Shown here piece by piece: positions 53,627-64,000 of a DNA stretch of 64,000 nt (positions are counted from its first letter, which is position 1; each line of letters starts with the position of its first letter). Source of the DNA: Nocardia jinanensis. Lineage in GTDB: Bacteria > Actinomycetota > Actinomycetes > Mycobacteriales > Mycobacteriaceae. A program made the position numbers and the translations under genes. The stretch is from contig NZ_BMMH01000001.1 in the NCBI RefSeq assembly GCF_014645735.1, positions 186,001 through 250,000 on the forward strand. Direction: 5' to 3'. The notes below the pieces were generated by a model. That model saw only the letters and a program-made list of their open reading frames with translations. It did not search any database and had not been told where the DNA came from.

Positions 53627-53694
53627 TGCGATACCTCCGCCTTCGCTGCGGCCTCCGCGGACCGCATGTACCGGATTCGAGGAAGAGTTCATGA
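53626..53694 (+). CDS. Mini-ORF 1 (22 aa) in MIRU-like unit between nuoD and nuoE
   Basis: The ATG overlaps the nuoD stop (TGATG) and the stop TGA overlaps the start of mini-ORF 2. The peptide begins [14 protein letters not shown] and ends SRKSS. Mini-ORF 2 shares these first residues. Differences between copies in the shared part are synonymous (CTT/CTC, CGC/CGA), which suggests the frame may be read. Confidence 0.5.
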   Translation: MRYLRLRCGLRGPHVPDSRKSS

Positions 53695-53761
53695 TGCGAT
53701 ACCTCCGCCTCCGATGCGGCCTCCGCGGACCGCATGCACCCGCTTCGAAGGAGGCTTCATG
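53626..53761 (+). repeat. Two tandem 68-bp units, MIRU-like, in the nuo operon
   Basis: ATGCGATACCTCCGCCTYCG followed by TGCGGCCTCCGCGGACCGCATG starts at 53626 and again at 53694. The copies differ at about a dozen positions, mostly in the last third. Each unit ends in a ribosome-binding-site-like stretch (GAGGAAGAGTTC, GAAGGAGGCTTC) and ATG. An ATGCGG/CCGCAT hairpin lies inside each unit. The layout matches mycobacterial interspersed repetitive units: short repeats within operons carrying an ORF that overlaps the flanking stop and start codons. Confidence 0.75.
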
Positions 53762-53762
53762 A
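53691..53762 (+). CDS. Mini-ORF 2 (23 aa) in MIRU-like unit, overlapping nuoE start
   Basis: It starts ATGATG (53691 or 53694) and reads RYLRLRCGLRGPH, ending KEAS. Its TGA overlaps the nuoE ATG by ATGA. The unit supplies the GAAGGAGG used by nuoE, so nuoE translation depends on sequence within the repeat. Confidence 0.5.
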   Translation: MMRYLRLRCGLRGPHAPASKEAS

Positions 53763-54478
53763 GCGAGATCCTGTTGCGTCTGAGCACCCGGCCGCAGCCC
53801 TACGCCGACGATGTCCGCGCCCGGCTCGAACCGGACGCGAAGGAGATCATCGCGCGATATCCGCAGCCCCGCTCGGCGCTGTTGCCGCTGCTGCACCTGG
53901 TGCAATCGGAAGAGGGATACGTCAGCAGTACCGGGATCGAGTTCTGCGCGGATCTGCTCGGACTCACCGGCGCCGAGGTGACCGCGGTCGCCACCTTCTA
54001 CTCCATGTACCGGCGCATTCCTACCGGCGATTACCACGTCGGGGTGTGCACCAACACGCTGTGCGCGGTCCTCGGGGGCGATGCCATTCTCACCGAACTA
54101 CGCGACCATCTGGGGATCGCACACGGCGAGACCACCGACGACGGCGCCGTCACCCTCGAACACATCGAATGCAACGCGGCCTGCGACTACGCGCCGGTGA
54201 TCATGGTGAACTGGGAGTTCTTCGACAACCAGACCCCGGAATCGGCCCGCGAACTCGTGGACGCGCTCCGCGACGGGCGAACGGTCACCCCGACCCGTGG
54301 GGCACCCCTGTGCACCTTCCGGGAGACCGCGCGGGTGCTGGCCGGTTTTCCGGACACCCGGCCCGGTGTGCTCGACGGCGACCCGGGCACCCCGACGCTC
54401 ACCGGCCTGGACACCGCACGCGAGCAGGGTATGCGCGCTCCCGAGATACCGGACGACCTCGACGGCGGTGCCCGATGA
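53759..54478 (+). CDS. nuoE: NADH-quinone oxidoreductase subunit E
   Basis: The gene encodes 239 residues. The [2Fe-2S] cluster ligands are in GVCTNTLCAVLGG and IECNAACDYAP (Cx4C and Cx3C). The domain starts ARYPQPRSALLPLLHLVQSEEGYVS. It has a longer C-terminus than most homologues. The ribosome binding site AAGGAGG comes from the upstream repeat unit. Confidence 0.96.
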   Translation: MSEILLRLSTRPQPYADDVRARLEPDAKEIIARYPQPRSALLPLLHLVQSEEGYVSSTGIEFCADLLGLTGAEVTAVATFYSMYRRIPTGDYHVGVCTNTLCAVLGGDAILTELRDHLGIAHGETTDDGAVTLEHIECNAACDYAPVIMVNWEFFDNQTPESARELVDALRDGRTVTPTRGAPLCTFRETARVLAGFPDTRPGVLDGDPGTPTLTGLDTAREQGMRAPEIPDDLDGGAR

Positions 54479-55803
54479 CCCTGACCCCGGTCCTCAGCAA
54501 GTACTGGAACCTCCCGAATTCCTGGACCCTGGACACCTACCGGGCCCACCAGGGTTACGAGGCGCTGCCGATCGCGCTCGCCATGACCCCCGACCAGGTG
54601 ATCACCACCGTCAAGGACGCCGGGCTGCGCGGCCGCGGCGGCGCCGGATTCCCGACCGGTATGAAATGGGGTTTCATCCCGCAGACCCCCGAACCCGACG
54701 GTTCGATGAAACCGCACTATCTGGTGGTCAACGCCGACGAGTCCGAACCGGGCACCTGCAAGGACATCCCGCTCATGCTGGCGGCCCCGCATTCGCTGAT
54801 CGAGGGCGTGATCATCGCCGCCTATGCCATCCGCGCCGCCCACGCCTTCATCTATCTGCGCGGTGAAGTGGTTCCGGTGCTGCGCCGACTGCACGCCGCG
54901 GTCGCCGACGCCTACGCGGCCGGGCTGCTGGGCCGGGATATCCTCGGCTCCGGCTACGACCTGGAGCTCACCGTGCACGCCGGCGCCGGCGCCTATATCT
55001 GCGGTGAGGAGACCGCCCTGCTGGATTCGCTGGAGGGGCGGCGCGGCCAACCGCGGTTGCGACCGCCGTTTCCCGCGGTCGCGGGTCTCTATGCCAGCCC
55101 CACCGTGGTCAACAATGTCGAATCCATCGCCAGCGTGCCGCCCATCATCCGCAACGGCCCGGCCTGGTTCCGCTCCATGGGCAGCGAGAAATCCCCCGGT
55201 TTCACGCTGTATTCGCTGTCGGGCCATATCGCCCGGCCCGGTCAGTACGAGGCGCCGCTCGGTATCACACTGCGGGAACTACTCGAATACGCCGGCGGAG
55301 TGCGGGCCGGCCGGTCGTTGAAGTTCTGGACCCCGGGTGGTTCCTCTACCCCGCTGTTCACCGCCGAACATCTCGATGTCCCACTCGACTACGAGAACGT
55401 GATGGCACAGGGGTCGATGCTGGGCACCAAGGCCTTGCAGATCTTCGACGACACCACCTGCGTGGTACGTGCCGTACTGCGCTGGACCGAGTTCTACGCC
55501 CACGAATCCTGCGGGAAATGCACGCCGTGCCGGGAGGGCACCTACTGGCTGGTGCAACTGCTCACCCGCCTCGAATCGGGTCAGGGCACACCCACCGACC
55601 TCGACACACTCCTGGATGTCGCCGACAACATCAACGGTAAGTCCTTCTGCGCGCTCGGCGACGGAGCGGCCAGCCCCATCGTGTCCTCGCTGAAGTACTT
55701 CCGCGACGAGTACCTCGCGCATATGACACAGGGCGGCTGCCCCTTCGATCCGGCCCGCGCGACCGCCTGGGCCGGATCCGCGGCCGGAGAGGGGATCCGA
55801 TGA
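54475..55803 (+). CDS. nuoF: NADH-quinone oxidoreductase subunit F
   Basis: The gene encodes 442 residues binding NADH, FMN and cluster N3. [18 protein letters not shown] is the NADH site. [13 protein letters not shown] and [19 protein letters not shown] are FMN-related. [15 protein letters not shown] plus a distal Cys ([13 protein letters not shown]) bind the cluster. It overlaps nuoE and nuoG by ATGA. Confidence 0.97.
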   Translation: MTLTPVLSKYWNLPNSWTLDTYRAHQGYEALPIALAMTPDQVITTVKDAGLRGRGGAGFPTGMKWGFIPQTPEPDGSMKPHYLVVNADESEPGTCKDIPLMLAAPHSLIEGVIIAAYAIRAAHAFIYLRGEVVPVLRRLHAAVADAYAAGLLGRDILGSGYDLELTVHAGAGAYICGEETALLDSLEGRRGQPRLRPPFPAVAGLYASPTVVNNVESIASVPPIIRNGPAWFRSMGSEKSPGFTLYSLSGHIARPGQYEAPLGITLRELLEYAGGVRAGRSLKFWTPGGSSTPLFTAEHLDVPLDYENVMAQGSMLGTKALQIFDDTTCVVRAVLRWTEFYAHESCGKCTPCREGTYWLVQLLTRLESGQGTPTDLDTLLDVADNINGKSFCALGDGAASPIVSSLKYFRDEYLAHMTQGGCPFDPARATAWAGSAAGEGIR

Positions 55804-58250
55804 CGGCCACCGTCCGTTCCGATTCCGCTGATCTGCAACCGGCCGACCTGGTCACCGTCACGATCGACGGCACCACGGTCAGCGTTCCCGCCGGCACGCT
55901 GCTGATCCGCGCCACCGAGCTGATCGGCATCCAGATCCCGCGGTTCTGCGATCACCCGCTACTCGCCCCGGTCGGCGCCTGCCGGCAGTGCCTGGTGGAA
56001 GTGGAGGGGCAACGGAAACCCGTGGCCTCCTGCACCATGGCGGTCACCGAGGGCATGGTCGCGCACACCCAGCTCGATTCCCCGGTCGCGCAGAAAGCCC
56101 AGCAGGGTGTGATGGAGCTGCTGCTGATCAACCATCCCCTGGACTGTCCGGTCTGCGACAAGGGCGGGGAGTGCCCGCTACAGAACCAGGCCATGTCCAC
56201 CGGTCGCGCGGAGACCCGCTTCGAAGGGGTGAAACGCGAGTATCCGAAACCGATTCCGCTGTCGACCGCGGTCCTGCTGGATCGCGAGCGGTGCGTTCTG
56301 TGCGCCCGCTGCACTCGTTTCTCCCAGGAGATCGCCGGCGACCCGTTCATCGAACTGCTCGACCGCGGGGCGCTGCAGCAGGTCGGTACCGCCGAGCACG
56401 AACCCCTCGATTCGTACTTCTCCGGCAACACCGTGCAGATCTGCCCGGTCGGCGCGCTCACCGGCACCAGCTACCGGTTCCGGGCCCGCCCGTTCGATCT
56501 GGTCTCCAGCCCGAACGTCTGTGAACACTGCGCATCGGGATGCGCCCAGCGCACCGACCACCGCCGCGGAAAGGTATTGCGCCGCCTCGCCGGTGACGAT
56601 CCCGAGGTCAACGAGGAATGGAACTGCGACAAGGGCCGCTGGGCGTTCGCCTATGCCGGCGAACGGGATCGGATCACCGGCCCCCTGCTGCGCGGAGCCG
56701 ACGGAGCACTGGCACCGTGTTCGTGGTCCGAGGCGCTCGCGGCCGCCGCCCGCGGACTGCGGGCCGGAGTGGGTAACGCGGCAGTACTCACCGGTGGCCG
56801 GGTCACCGAGGAGGAGGCGTACGCGTACGCCAAGTTCGCGCGAACGGTACTGGGCACCAACGATATCGACTTCCGGGCCCGGGCTCATTCAGTGGAGGAA
56901 GCGGAATTCCTGGGAGCCTGGGTCGCCGGGCACACCGGCACTGTCACCTACGACAGCCTGGCCGCGGCACCGGTCGTGCTGCTGGCGGGTTTCGAACCGG
57001 AAGAGGAGTCGCCGATCGTCTACCTCCGGCTGCGCAAAGCGGCGCGGACCCGAGGCGTGCCGATCTTTTCGCTGGCCGCCTACGCGTCGCGTGGCCTGGA
57101 GCGGATGTCGGGCACTCTTCTCGCGACGGTCCCCGGCACCGAGGCCCGGATCCTCACCGAGTTGACCGAACCCGGCCCCGGCCCGGCACAGCTGCTGCGC
57201 GAACCCGGCGCGGTGATCCTGGCCGGCGAGCGACTGGCGACCGCACCCGGCGCGCTGTCGGCGGCCATCCGCCTCGCCGCCGATACGGGCGCCGCACTGG
57301 CCTGGGTACCCCGGCGGGCCGGGGAACGCGGCGCGCTGGAGGCCGGTGCCCTGCCGGTACTGCTACCGGGGGGTCGCCCGGTAGCCGATCCCCAGGCCCG
57401 GCGGCAGGTGAGCGAGATCTGGGGTGTCACCGATCTTCCCGATACACCCGGTCGCGATATCGGTTCGATCCTCGACGGCACGGCGACCGTGGGCACCCTG
57501 GTGATCGGCGGTATCGAACTCACCGATCTCCCCGACCCCGCCGCCGCCCGGACCACACTGCGTTCCGCTGATTTCGTCATCTCCCTGGAACAGCGGCACA
57601 GCGAGGTCACCGCCCACGCGGATGTCGTCTTCCCGGTGGCCACGGCGATGGAGAAATCCGGTACCTTCCGCACCTGGGAGGGTCGCCCGCGGCCGTTCGC
57701 GGCGGCTCTCACCGACAGCACGGTTCGCCGTACCGCCGCGCCGCTGTCCGATCTACGGGTACTGCACAGTCTGGCGGCGGAAGTGGGCGTGCCGCTCGGG
57801 CTCCCCGATACCACGACCGCACGCGCCGAACTCGACCGCCTCGGCGTCTGGACCGGAGCCACCGTCACGCCGCCCACGTATCCGGCCGCGCAGCCGGCCC
57901 ACCCCGGGCCGGGCACCGCGGTGCTGGCGAGCTGGCGCATGCTGCTCGACCTGGGCCGGATGCAGGACGGCGAACCGAATCTGGCCGGTATCGCGCGGCC
58001 GCCCGTGGTCAGGTTGTCGGCGGCCACCGCCGAGGAAGTGGGTGCCGCCGAAGGTGATCCGGTCACCGTCACCACCCGGCGCGGCGCGGTGACGCTGCCC
58101 CTGGCTGTCACCGAGATGCCGGACCGGGTGGTGTGGCTGCCGATGAACTCACCCGGCAGCTCGATCCACACCGATCTCGGCGCACGACCGGGCGACGTCG
58201 TCACCCTGCGGCGCGCCGACCAGCGGACGGAGATATCCGACCATGACTGA
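55800..58250 (+). CDS. nuoG: NADH-quinone oxidoreductase subunit G
   Basis: The gene encodes 816 residues. Cluster motifs in order are [22 protein letters not shown] with a following Cys, [34 protein letters not shown], and [13 protein letters not shown] (the extra N7-type site). The molybdopterin-oxidoreductase-like C-terminal half follows, without a cofactor. The length is as in mycobacteria. It ends 8 bp inside the nuoH-nuoI frame. Confidence 0.96.
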   Translation: MTATVRSDSADLQPADLVTVTIDGTTVSVPAGTLLIRATELIGIQIPRFCDHPLLAPVGACRQCLVEVEGQRKPVASCTMAVTEGMVAHTQLDSPVAQKAQQGVMELLLINHPLDCPVCDKGGECPLQNQAMSTGRAETRFEGVKREYPKPIPLSTAVLLDRERCVLCARCTRFSQEIAGDPFIELLDRGALQQVGTAEHEPLDSYFSGNTVQICPVGALTGTSYRFRARPFDLVSSPNVCEHCASGCAQRTDHRRGKVLRRLAGDDPEVNEEWNCDKGRWAFAYAGERDRITGPLLRGADGALAPCSWSEALAAAARGLRAGVGNAAVLTGGRVTEEEAYAYAKFARTVLGTNDIDFRARAHSVEEAEFLGAWVAGHTGTVTYDSLAAAPVVLLAGFEPEEESPIVYLRLRKAARTRGVPIFSLAAYASRGLERMSGTLLATVPGTEARILTELTEPGPGPAQLLREPGAVILAGERLATAPGALSAAIRLAADTGAALAWVPRRAGERGALEAGALPVLLPGGRPVADPQARRQVSEIWGVTDLPDTPGRDIGSILDGTATVGTLVIGGIELTDLPDPAAARTTLRSADFVISLEQRHSEVTAHADVVFPVATAMEKSGTFRTWEGRPRPFAAALTDSTVRRTAAPLSDLRVLHSLAAEVGVPLGLPDTTTARAELDRLGVWTGATVTPPTYPAAQPAHPGPGTAVLASWRMLLDLGRMQDGEPNLAGIARPPVVRLSAATAEEVGAAEGDPVTVTTRRGAVTLPLAVTEMPDRVVWLPMNSPGSSIHTDLGARPGDVVTLRRADQRTEISDHD

Positions 58251-60060
58251 TCTGTCCCTCTTCGGTCTCGACCCACTGTGGCTGGTCGCCGCCAAAGCCG
58301 TTGCCGTGTTCGTGTTCCTGCTGCTGACCGTGCTGTTCGGGGTGCTGATCGAACGTAAGGTCGTGGCTTGGATGCAGATGCGGGTCGGGCCCGACCGAGT
58401 CGGGCCCAAGGGCCTGCTGCAGAGCGCCGCGGACGGCGTGAAGATGGCGTTCAAGGAAGATATCGTCCCCGCGATCGTCGACAAACCGATCTTCGTCCTC
58501 GCGCCGATCATCTCGGTGGTCTCGGCCGTGCTGGCCTTCGCCGTGATCCCGTTCGGGCCGGAGGTCTCCATCCTCGGCCAGCGAACCGCCCTGCAGCTCA
58601 CCGATCTCCACGTGGGCGTTCTGTACATCCTGGCGGTCACCTCCGTCGGCGTCTACGGGATCGTCCTGGCCGGCTGGGCGTCGGGCTCGACCTATCCGCT
58701 GCTCGGCGGTCTACGTTCGACCGCGCAGGTGATCTCCTACGAAATCGCCATGGCCCTCTGTTTCGCGGCGGTATTCCTACTGGGTGGCACCATGGCGACC
58801 TCCGGCATCATCGCCGCCCAGCAACCCACCTGGTATGTCTTCCTGCTGCTGCCCTCGTTCCTCATCTACTGCATCTCCATGGTCGGTGAGACCAACCGGG
58901 CTCCGTTCGATCTGCCCGAGGCCGAGGGCGAACTCGTCGGCGGGTTCCACACCGAGTACTCCTCGCTGAAGTTCGCGATGTTCATGCTCGCCGAATACGT
59001 GAACATGGCGACCGTCTCGGCGCTGGCGACCACCATGTTCCTGGGCGGCTGGCGGGCCCCGTTCCCGATCAATCTCTGGGAGGGCGCGAATTCGGGCTGG
59101 TGGCCGCTGCTCTGGTTCACCGCCAAGGTGTGGATGTTCCTGTTCGTGTTCATCTGGCTACGTGGCACCCTGCCCCGATTGCGCTACGACCAGTTCATGA
59201 ACCTGGGCTGGAAGCTGCTCATCCCGACCTCCCTCGTATGGGTGATGGTGGTGGCTACCGCCCGGGTCCTCGACCTGGAGGGTTACCCGGTTGGTACGCC
59301 GATTCTGGTGATCGGCGGCCTGTTGCTCACCGGACTCCTGATCGGACTGTTCCTGCGGGCCGGCAACGCCCCGGCCGTCGCGCCGGAGTTCGGCCCCGAA
59401 GACGACCTCCCGGCCGGAAAATCCCCGCCCGGGGCATCCGGGGGCGCCCAGGTCTTCCTGGGCTTCCCGACCCCGCCGCTACCGGAGCGGACCTCGACCA
59501 TCACCTCCTCCCCCGGCCTTCTCGAACCACTGGCGGGTTTCGCGGTGACCGCGCTCACCATGTTCAAGAAACCCAATACCGAGTTCTATCCCGAGGAGAA
59601 GGTGCCCACCGCACCCCGGTATCACGGCCGCCATCAGCTCAATCGGCATCCCGACGGGCTGGAGAAGTGCATCGGCTGTGAACTGTGCGCCTGGGCCTGT
59701 CCCGCCGACGCGATCTACGTCGAGGGCGCGGACAACACCGACGAGGAACGCTTCTCCCCGGGTGAACGGTACGGACGCGTGTACCAGATCAACTATCTGC
59801 GCTGTATCGGATGCGGGCTGTGCATCGAGGCGTGCCCGACCCGGGCGCTGACGATGACCAACGACTACGAGCTCACCGACGACAACCGCGCCGATCTCAT
59901 CTACGAGAAAGATCGGTTGCTCGCGCCGCTCGCACCGGAGATGCAGGCCCCGCCGCACGAGATGCAGCCGGGTAGCACCGAGGCCGACTACTACCTCGGG
60001 CGGGTGGGCGCCGCACCGGAGCGGCCCACCGCCGGCACCGCGCAGGGAGGCTCCCGATGA
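58243..60060 (+). CDS. nuoHI: Fused NADH-quinone oxidoreductase subunits H and I
   Basis: One 605-codon frame. Residues 1-410 are NuoH: a multi-helix membrane protein with [26 protein letters not shown], the quinone-site [26 protein letters not shown], and the usual C-terminal FPTPPLP tail. After about nine residues, residues 422-605 are Nuo[34 protein letters not shown], and two 4Fe-4S motifs [12 protein letters not shown] and [12 protein letters not shown]. There is no stop, ATG or ribosome binding site between them. In related genomes these are separate genes. Both termini lie on the cytoplasmic side and the subunits touch in complex I, so a natural fusion is feasible. A sequencing or assembly indel is the alternative. 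Confidence 0.9.
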   Translation: MTDLSLFGLDPLWLVAAKAVAVFVFLLLTVLFGVLIERKVVAWMQMRVGPDRVGPKGLLQSAADGVKMAFKEDIVPAIVDKPIFVLAPIISVVSAVLAFAVIPFGPEVSILGQRTALQLTDLHVGVLYILAVTSVGVYGIVLAGWASGSTYPLLGGLRSTAQVISYEIAMALCFAAVFLLGGTMATSGIIAAQQPTWYVFLLLPSFLIYCISMVGETNRAPFDLPEAEGELVGGFHTEYSSLKFAMFMLAEYVNMATVSALATTMFLGGWRAPFPINLWEGANSGWWPLLWFTAKVWMFLFVFIWLRGTLPRLRYDQFMNLGWKLLIPTSLVWVMVVATARVLDLEGYPVGTPILVIGGLLLTGLLIGLFLRAGNAPAVAPEFGPEDDLPAGKSPPGASGGAQVFLGFPTPPLPERTSTITSSPGLLEPLAGFAVTALTMFKKPNTEFYPEEKVPTAPRYHGRHQLNRHPDGLEKCIGCELCAWACPADAIYVEGADNTDEERFSPGERYGRVYQINYLRCIGCGLCIEACPTRALTMTNDYELTDDNRADLIYEKDRLLAPLAPEMQAPPHEMQPGSTEADYYLGRVGAAPERPTAGTAQGGSR

Positions 60061-60905
60061 TCGGCATCGAATCATCCCTGCTCGCCGCCCCACCGCTGAC
60101 CGGCGCGGGGACCGGTGAAACAGTGCAGTTCTGGATTCTGGCTCCGCTGGCGGTGCTCGGCGCGCTCGGTATGGTGTTCGCCGCCAAGGCCGTGCATTCG
60201 GCGATCTGCCTGGCGGCCACCATGATCACACTGGCGGTGTTCTACATCGCCCAGGATGCGCTGTTCCTCGGGGTGGTGCAGATCGTGGTGTACACCGGCG
60301 CGGTCATGATGCTGTTCCTGTTCGTGCTCATGCTGGTCGGTGTCGATTCGGCGGAATCCCTGCGGGAGACCCTGCGCGGACAACGGATCGCCGCGGCGGT
60401 GGTCGGTATCGGCTTCGGGGTGTTGCTGTGCACCGGTATCGCACACGGGATCCGTAACTCGGGAATCGAATTCCCCGCCAACGGTTTCCCGGGCCGCGAT
60501 GTGATCGGCGCACTGGCCGAGTTGATCTTCGTCCGCTACGTCTGGGCCTTCGAACTCACCGGCGCGCTGCTGATCGCCGCCACCATCGGCGCCATGCTGC
60601 TCGCGCATCGGGAGCATTTCGGCCCGAAACTCGGCCAGCGGGAACTGTCGCGACGGCGGTTCCGGGACGCCGGGCACCGGCCCACGCCACTGCCCACCCC
60701 CGGTGTCTACGCCCGGCACAACGCCGTGGATGTACCGGCCCGGCTCCCGGACGGATCCTTCGAGGAACTGTCGGTATCGACGATTCTGCGCCACCGCCGT
60801 ACCCAGGCGCTCACCGATGCGGCCGTGCTCTCGGTCGGTGCCCCGGCAGATCCGGGATCCGGCACCGGCACCACCCATCCCGCCGACGAGGAAGGTATCC
60901 GGTGA
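60057..60905 (+). CDS. nuoJ: NADH-quinone oxidoreductase subunit J
   Basis: The gene encodes 282 residues with five helices in the first 185. [54 protein letters not shown] is diagnostic. A 100-residue polar C-terminal tail is typical of actinobacterial NuoJ. It overlaps its neighbours at both ends. Confidence 0.95.
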   Translation: MIGIESSLLAAPPLTGAGTGETVQFWILAPLAVLGALGMVFAAKAVHSAICLAATMITLAVFYIAQDALFLGVVQIVVYTGAVMMLFLFVLMLVGVDSAESLRETLRGQRIAAAVVGIGFGVLLCTGIAHGIRNSGIEFPANGFPGRDVIGALAELIFVRYVWAFELTGALLIAATIGAMLLAHREHFGPKLGQRELSRRRFRDAGHRPTPLPTPGVYARHNAVDVPARLPDGSFEELSVSTILRHRRTQALTDAAVLSVGAPADPGSGTGTTHPADEEGIR

Positions 60906-61201
60906 ATCCCGAGAACTATCTTTTCCTGTCCGCGTTACTGTTCACCATCGGCGCCGCGGGGGTCCTGCTACGACGTAACGCGATCATCGTCTTCATGTGC
61001 ATCGAGCTGATGCTCAACGCGGTGAATCTCGCGTTCGTCACCTTCGCCCGGATGCACGCGAACCTCGATGGTCAGGTGTTCGCGTTCTTCACCATGGTGG
61101 TCGCCGCGGCCGAAGTCGTAGTCGGTCTGGCCATCATCATCACCATCTTCCGCGCCCGCCGCTCGACCTCGGTCGACGACGCCAACCTGCTGAAGTTCTG
61201 A
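60902..61201 (+). CDS. nuoK: NADH-quinone oxidoreductase subunit K
   Basis: The gene encodes 99 residues from a GTG. It has three helices. [20 protein letters not shown] contains the proton-pathway Glu, and a second Glu lies in [18 protein letters not shown]. It is part of the membrane arm. Confidence 0.96.
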   Translation: MNPENYLFLSALLFTIGAAGVLLRRNAIIVFMCIELMLNAVNLAFVTFARMHANLDGQVFAFFTMVVAAAEVVVGLAIIITIFRARRSTSVDDANLLKF

Positions 61202-61203
61202 CG

Positions 61204-61260
61204 TGCTCGGGTCAAGCGCGGAGGCGGTAGCGCAGCGTAACCACGTAGCGCTCCCGAGCA
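61204..61260 (+). promoter_or_regulatory. Long-range hairpin between nuoK and nuoL
   Basis: TGCTCGGG pairs with CCCGAGCA, and inside it AGCGC pairs with GCGCT. It fills most of the 77-bp gap, the widest in the operon after the nuoD-nuoE repeats. It could be an mRNA-processing or partial-termination element. Confidence 0.45.
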
Positions 61261-61278
61261 TGTCGAAAGGACTCTGAC

Positions 61279-63165
61279 GTGGATACTGCAACGCTGTGGC
61301 TGCTGCCCGCCCTGCCCCTGGCCGGCGCCGCCGTACTGCTGCTCACCGGGCGTCGCTCCGACGCATGGGGTCATCTGCTCGCCACCGTGACCGCGCTGGC
61401 CTCGTTCGCCGCGGCGGTGATCGCCCTCTTCGGGATGCTGGGCCGTGCCGACGCCGATCGCGCGGTGGCGCTGGACCTGTTCAGCTGGGTTCCGGTGGCC
61501 GGGCTCCAAGTCGACTTCGGGCTCGCCCTGGACCAGCTGTCGATCTGTTTCGCCCTGCTCATCACCGGCGTCGGATCGCTCATCCACCTCTACTCCGTCG
61601 GCTATATGAGCGACGATCCCGGCCGTCGCCGGTTCTTCGCCTACCTGAATCTGTTTCTCGCGGCCATGCTGCTGCTCGTACTGGCGAACAACTACCTGGT
61701 GCTGTACCTGGGCTGGGAAGGCGTAGGCCTGGCCTCGTATCTGCTGATCGGGTTCTGGTATCACAAGCCCACCGCGGCCACGGCGGCCAAGAAGGCGTTC
61801 GTGGTCAACCGGGTCGGTGATATGGGCCTGGCGATCGCCATGATGATCATGTTCACCACCTTCGGATCCCTCGATTTCACCGCGGTGTTCGCCGCTTCGC
61901 CGGGGGCGAGCGATGCCACGCTCACGGCGGTGGGCCTGTTCCTGTTACTGGCCGCCTGCGGTAAATCCGCGCAGGTACCGCTGCAATCGTGGCTCGGGGA
62001 CGCGATGGAGGGCCCCACCCCGGTGTCGGCGCTCATCCATGCCGCCACCATGGTCACCGCCGGGGTGTACCTGATCGCCCGTTCCAACCCGATCTACGAT
62101 CTCGCGCCCACCGCCCGGGTAGCGGTGGTGGTGGTCGGCGCGGTGACCCTGCTCTTCGGCGCGATCATCGGTTGCGCCAAGGACGACATCAAGAAAGCGC
62201 TCGCCGCCTCCACCATGAGCCAGATCGGCTACATGGTGCTGGCCGTCGGTCTCGGTCCCGCTGGTTACGCGGTGGCCATCATGCATCTGCTGACCCACGG
62301 CTTCTTCAAGGCGGGACTGTTCCTCGGCGCCGGATCGGTCATGCACGCCATGGACGACGAAACCGATATGCGGCGCTACGGCGGATTGCGCACCCTGTTG
62401 CCGATCACCTACGTCACTTTCGGTCTCGGCTATCTCGCGATCATCGGTGTGCCGCCGTTCGCCGGGTTCTTCTCCAAGGACCGCATCATCGAGGCCGCTT
62501 TCGCCGCCGAGGGCGCCGCCGGTCCGATCCTGGGCACCGTCACCCTGCTAGGCGCCGGTCTCACCGCGTTCTATATGACGCGGGTGATGCTGCTGACCTT
62601 CTTCGGCGAACGCCGCTGGAAGCCCGATACCCACCCGCACGAATCCCCGGCCGTGATGACGGGCCCGATGATCCTGCTGGCACTCGGTTCGGTCGGCGCC
62701 GGGGCGGTTTTCGTCTGGGGTTCCTCATTGCAGAACTGGCTGGCACCGGTCGTCGGGGAGCACCACGGCGAACCGATCCTGCCGGTCCCGGTGATCACCG
62801 GGCTCGCGCTGGCAGTGGTCGCGGTGGGCGTCGCGGTCGCCTACCGGCAGTACGCGCGCAGTGAGGTGCCCGACAGTGCGCCGCAGGAGGTGACCGCGCT
62901 GACCGTCGCCGCCCGCCGGGATCTCTACGGTGATGCGGTGAACGAGGCCGCGTTCATGCGGCCCGGCCGCCATCTGACCCGCGCGCTGGTCTTCCTCGAC
63001 AACCGCGGTATCGACGGTCTCGTCAACGGCACCGCCGCGGTGATCGGCGGTCTGTCCGCGCGGGCCCGCCGGATCCAGACCGGTTTCGTCCGTTCGTATG
63101 CCCTGTCCATGTTCACCGGCGCGGCCCTGGTGGCCGCAGCCCTGCTGGCCGTGAGGATCTGGTGA
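61279..63165 (+). CDS. nuoL: NADH-quinone oxidoreductase subunit L
   Basis: The gene encodes 628 residues from a GTG. This is an antiporter-like proton-pumping subunit. [59 protein letters not shown], and [23 protein letters not shown] are the hallmark segments. The C-terminal lateral helix region follows. Its stop overlaps the nuoM GTG. Confidence 0.97.
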   Translation: MDTATLWLLPALPLAGAAVLLLTGRRSDAWGHLLATVTALASFAAAVIALFGMLGRADADRAVALDLFSWVPVAGLQVDFGLALDQLSICFALLITGVGSLIHLYSVGYMSDDPGRRRFFAYLNLFLAAMLLLVLANNYLVLYLGWEGVGLASYLLIGFWYHKPTAATAAKKAFVVNRVGDMGLAIAMMIMFTTFGSLDFTAVFAASPGASDATLTAVGLFLLLAACGKSAQVPLQSWLGDAMEGPTPVSALIHAATMVTAGVYLIARSNPIYDLAPTARVAVVVVGAVTLLFGAIIGCAKDDIKKALAASTMSQIGYMVLAVGLGPAGYAVAIMHLLTHGFFKAGLFLGAGSVMHAMDDETDMRRYGGLRTLLPITYVTFGLGYLAIIGVPPFAGFFSKDRIIEAAFAAEGAAGPILGTVTLLGAGLTAFYMTRVMLLTFFGERRWKPDTHPHESPAVMTGPMILLALGSVGAGAVFVWGSSLQNWLAPVVGEHHGEPILPVPVITGLALAVVAVGVAVAYRQYARSEVPDSAPQEVTALTVAARRDLYGDAVNEAAFMRPGRHLTRALVFLDNRGIDGLVNGTAAVIGGLSARARRIQTGFVRSYALSMFTGAALVAAALLAVRIW

Positions 63166-64000
63166 GCGCCGTGCCCTGGTTGTCCGTGCTCTGGCTGTTG
63201 CCCGTAGTGGGCGCGACGGTCGTACTCCTGCTGCCGGCCGCGCAGCGGTCACTGGCCCGCTGGGTCGGCCTGGTGGTCGCGATCGCGACCTTCGGGGTGG
63301 CCCTCGGGGTGGCCGCCGCGTTCCAGCCCGGCGGCGACCAGTTCCAGTTCATCGAATCCCGCACCTGGATACCGGCGTTCGGTGCCGGGTACACCCTCGG
63401 GGTGGACGGGATCGCCCTGGTCCTGGTGCTGCTCACCGCCGGACTGGTGCCGCTGCTCATCGTCGCCGGCTGGCACGACGATCGCGAGGTGGGCACCGGA
63501 AAGCGGGTGGCGCACACCTATATCGCACTGACACTGCTGGTCGAAGCCATGGTGCTGGTGTCCTTCCTGTCCCTGGACATCCTGCTGTTCTACGTGTTCT
63601 TCGAGGCCATGCTCATTCCGATGTACTTCCTGATCGGCGGTTTCGGGCCACGCACCGACGATGCGCAGGTCCGGCAGCAGCGTTCCCGCGCCGCGGTGAA
63701 GTTCCTGCTGTACAACCTCTTCGGCGGCCTGATCATGCTTGCCGCGGTGATCGGTCTGTATGTACTCACCGTCCAGCAGGACCTCGGCGCGGGCGGCGCC
63801 GGAACCTTCGATATGCGCACGGTGGTGGCGGCAGCCAATTCCGGACAGCTCGGTGCCGGACCCGCGGTGCTCAATGCCCTGTTCCTCGGCTTCATGTTCG
63901 CGTTCGCGGTGAAGGCGCCGCTGTGGCCGTTGCATACCTGGCTACCGGACGCGGCGGTCTCCGCGACCCCGGCGAGCGCGGTGCTGATGATGGCCGTGGT
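63162..64000 (+). CDS. nuoM: NADH-quinone oxidoreductase subunit M, N-terminal part (3' end outside window)
   Basis: A GTG at 63162 overlaps the nuoL stop (GTGA). The 279 residues seen contain [47 protein letters not shown] (the conserved proton-channel Glu), a charged loop with [10 protein letters not shown], and [29 protein letters not shown], all NuoM-specific. The window ends inside the next helix. nuoN is expected beyond the edge. Confidence 0.96.
   Translation, partial: MSAVPWLSVLWLLPVVGATVVLLLPAAQRSLARWVGLVVAIATFGVALGVAAAFQPGGDQFQFIESRTWIPAFGAGYTLGVDGIALVLVLLTAGLVPLLIVAGWHDDREVGTGKRVAHTYIALTLLVEAMVLVSFLSLDILLFYVFFEAMLIPMYFLIGGFGPRTDDAQVRQQRSRAAVKFLLYNLFGGLIMLAAVIGLYVLTVQQDLGAGGAGTFDMRTVVAAANSGQLGAGPAVLNALFLGFMFAFAVKAPLWPLHTWLPDAAVSATPASAVLMMAV

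Noticed and set aside
53626..53762. Possible CRISPR or phage attachment repeat between nuoD and nuoE
   Set aside because: Only two adjacent copies with no unique spacers. The overlap with start and stop codons fits a MIRU-like unit instead.

Overview
The window is a 64 kb piece of a high-GC actinobacterial chromosome. It is gene-dense, with many GTG and a few TTG starts, ATGA-type gene overlaps and strong GC bias at third codon positions. Gene content points to the order Mycobacteriales, most likely Nocardia: a complete-looking nuo operon preceded by an Rv3143-type receiver gene, a roadblock/DUF742/GTPase conservon, an ectABCD cluster, an intrinsic erm gene, an EthA-like monooxygenase and Gly-zipper secreted proteins. 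The genus is inferred from content, not from a marker gene.

Layout. 1-3.99 kb: the tail of a MarR gene, an SDR remnant, a SnoaL-like protein, a YdcF-type membrane protein and a secreted beta-propeller-like protein. 4.0-8.7 kb: arginine deiminase with its arginine/ornithine antiporter (arcD-arcA), an MFS exporter and a MarR regulator. 8.8-15.5 kb: small metabolic units. These are a DUF1772 protein with an NAD(P)H-binding protein divergent from the MarR gene, an HSL-type hydrolase, a homogentisate-dioxygenase-like cupin protein, an enoyl-CoA hydratase, a LysR/YeiH divergent pair and an alpha/beta-hydrolase remnant. 15.6-22.7 kb: a secreted Gly-zipper protein and a branched-chain amino-acid type ABC importer (livGFHMK), divergent from a PucR-type regulator. 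23-30.2 kb: a P450 without the ExxR motif, a Tat-exported PhoD-like phosphatase, a repeat-containing hypothetical protein and an MFS exporter with a MerR-type promoter. 30.2-31.4 kb: an erm methyltransferase behind what looks like a WhiB7-type promoter and a leaderless upstream ORF. 31.4-36.5 kb: ectABCD, immediately downstream of a two-component system on the same strand. 36.7-44.6 kb: a small conserved protein, a PP2C phosphatase, a CoA-disulfide-reductase-like flavoprotein, an EthA-like monooxygenase, an SDR with its divergent TetR regulator, and a lipoprotein. 44.9-49.7 kb: a degenerate DUF779 protein, a four-gene conservon and a NUDIX hydrolase. 49.8-64 kb: the receiver gene and nuoA-nuoM, with the window ending inside nuoM.

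The most unusual signals are in the nuo operon and around erm. Between nuoD and nuoE lie two tandem 68-bp units. Each encodes a 22-23 residue peptide whose start and stop overlap the neighbouring genes, which closely resembles the organisation of mycobacterial MIRU elements. nuoH and nuoI form one continuous 605-codon reading frame. The erm gene carries a promoter with an AT tract, a good -35/-10 pair, a leaderless 32-codon upstream ORF, a long hairpin and a partly self-complementary ribosome binding site. A 14-bp motif, GTTYGCAAAAGTGC, recurs in three separate intergenic regions, always pointing toward the downstream gene. I found no CRISPR array, prophage, insertion sequence, rRNA or tRNA gene in the window.
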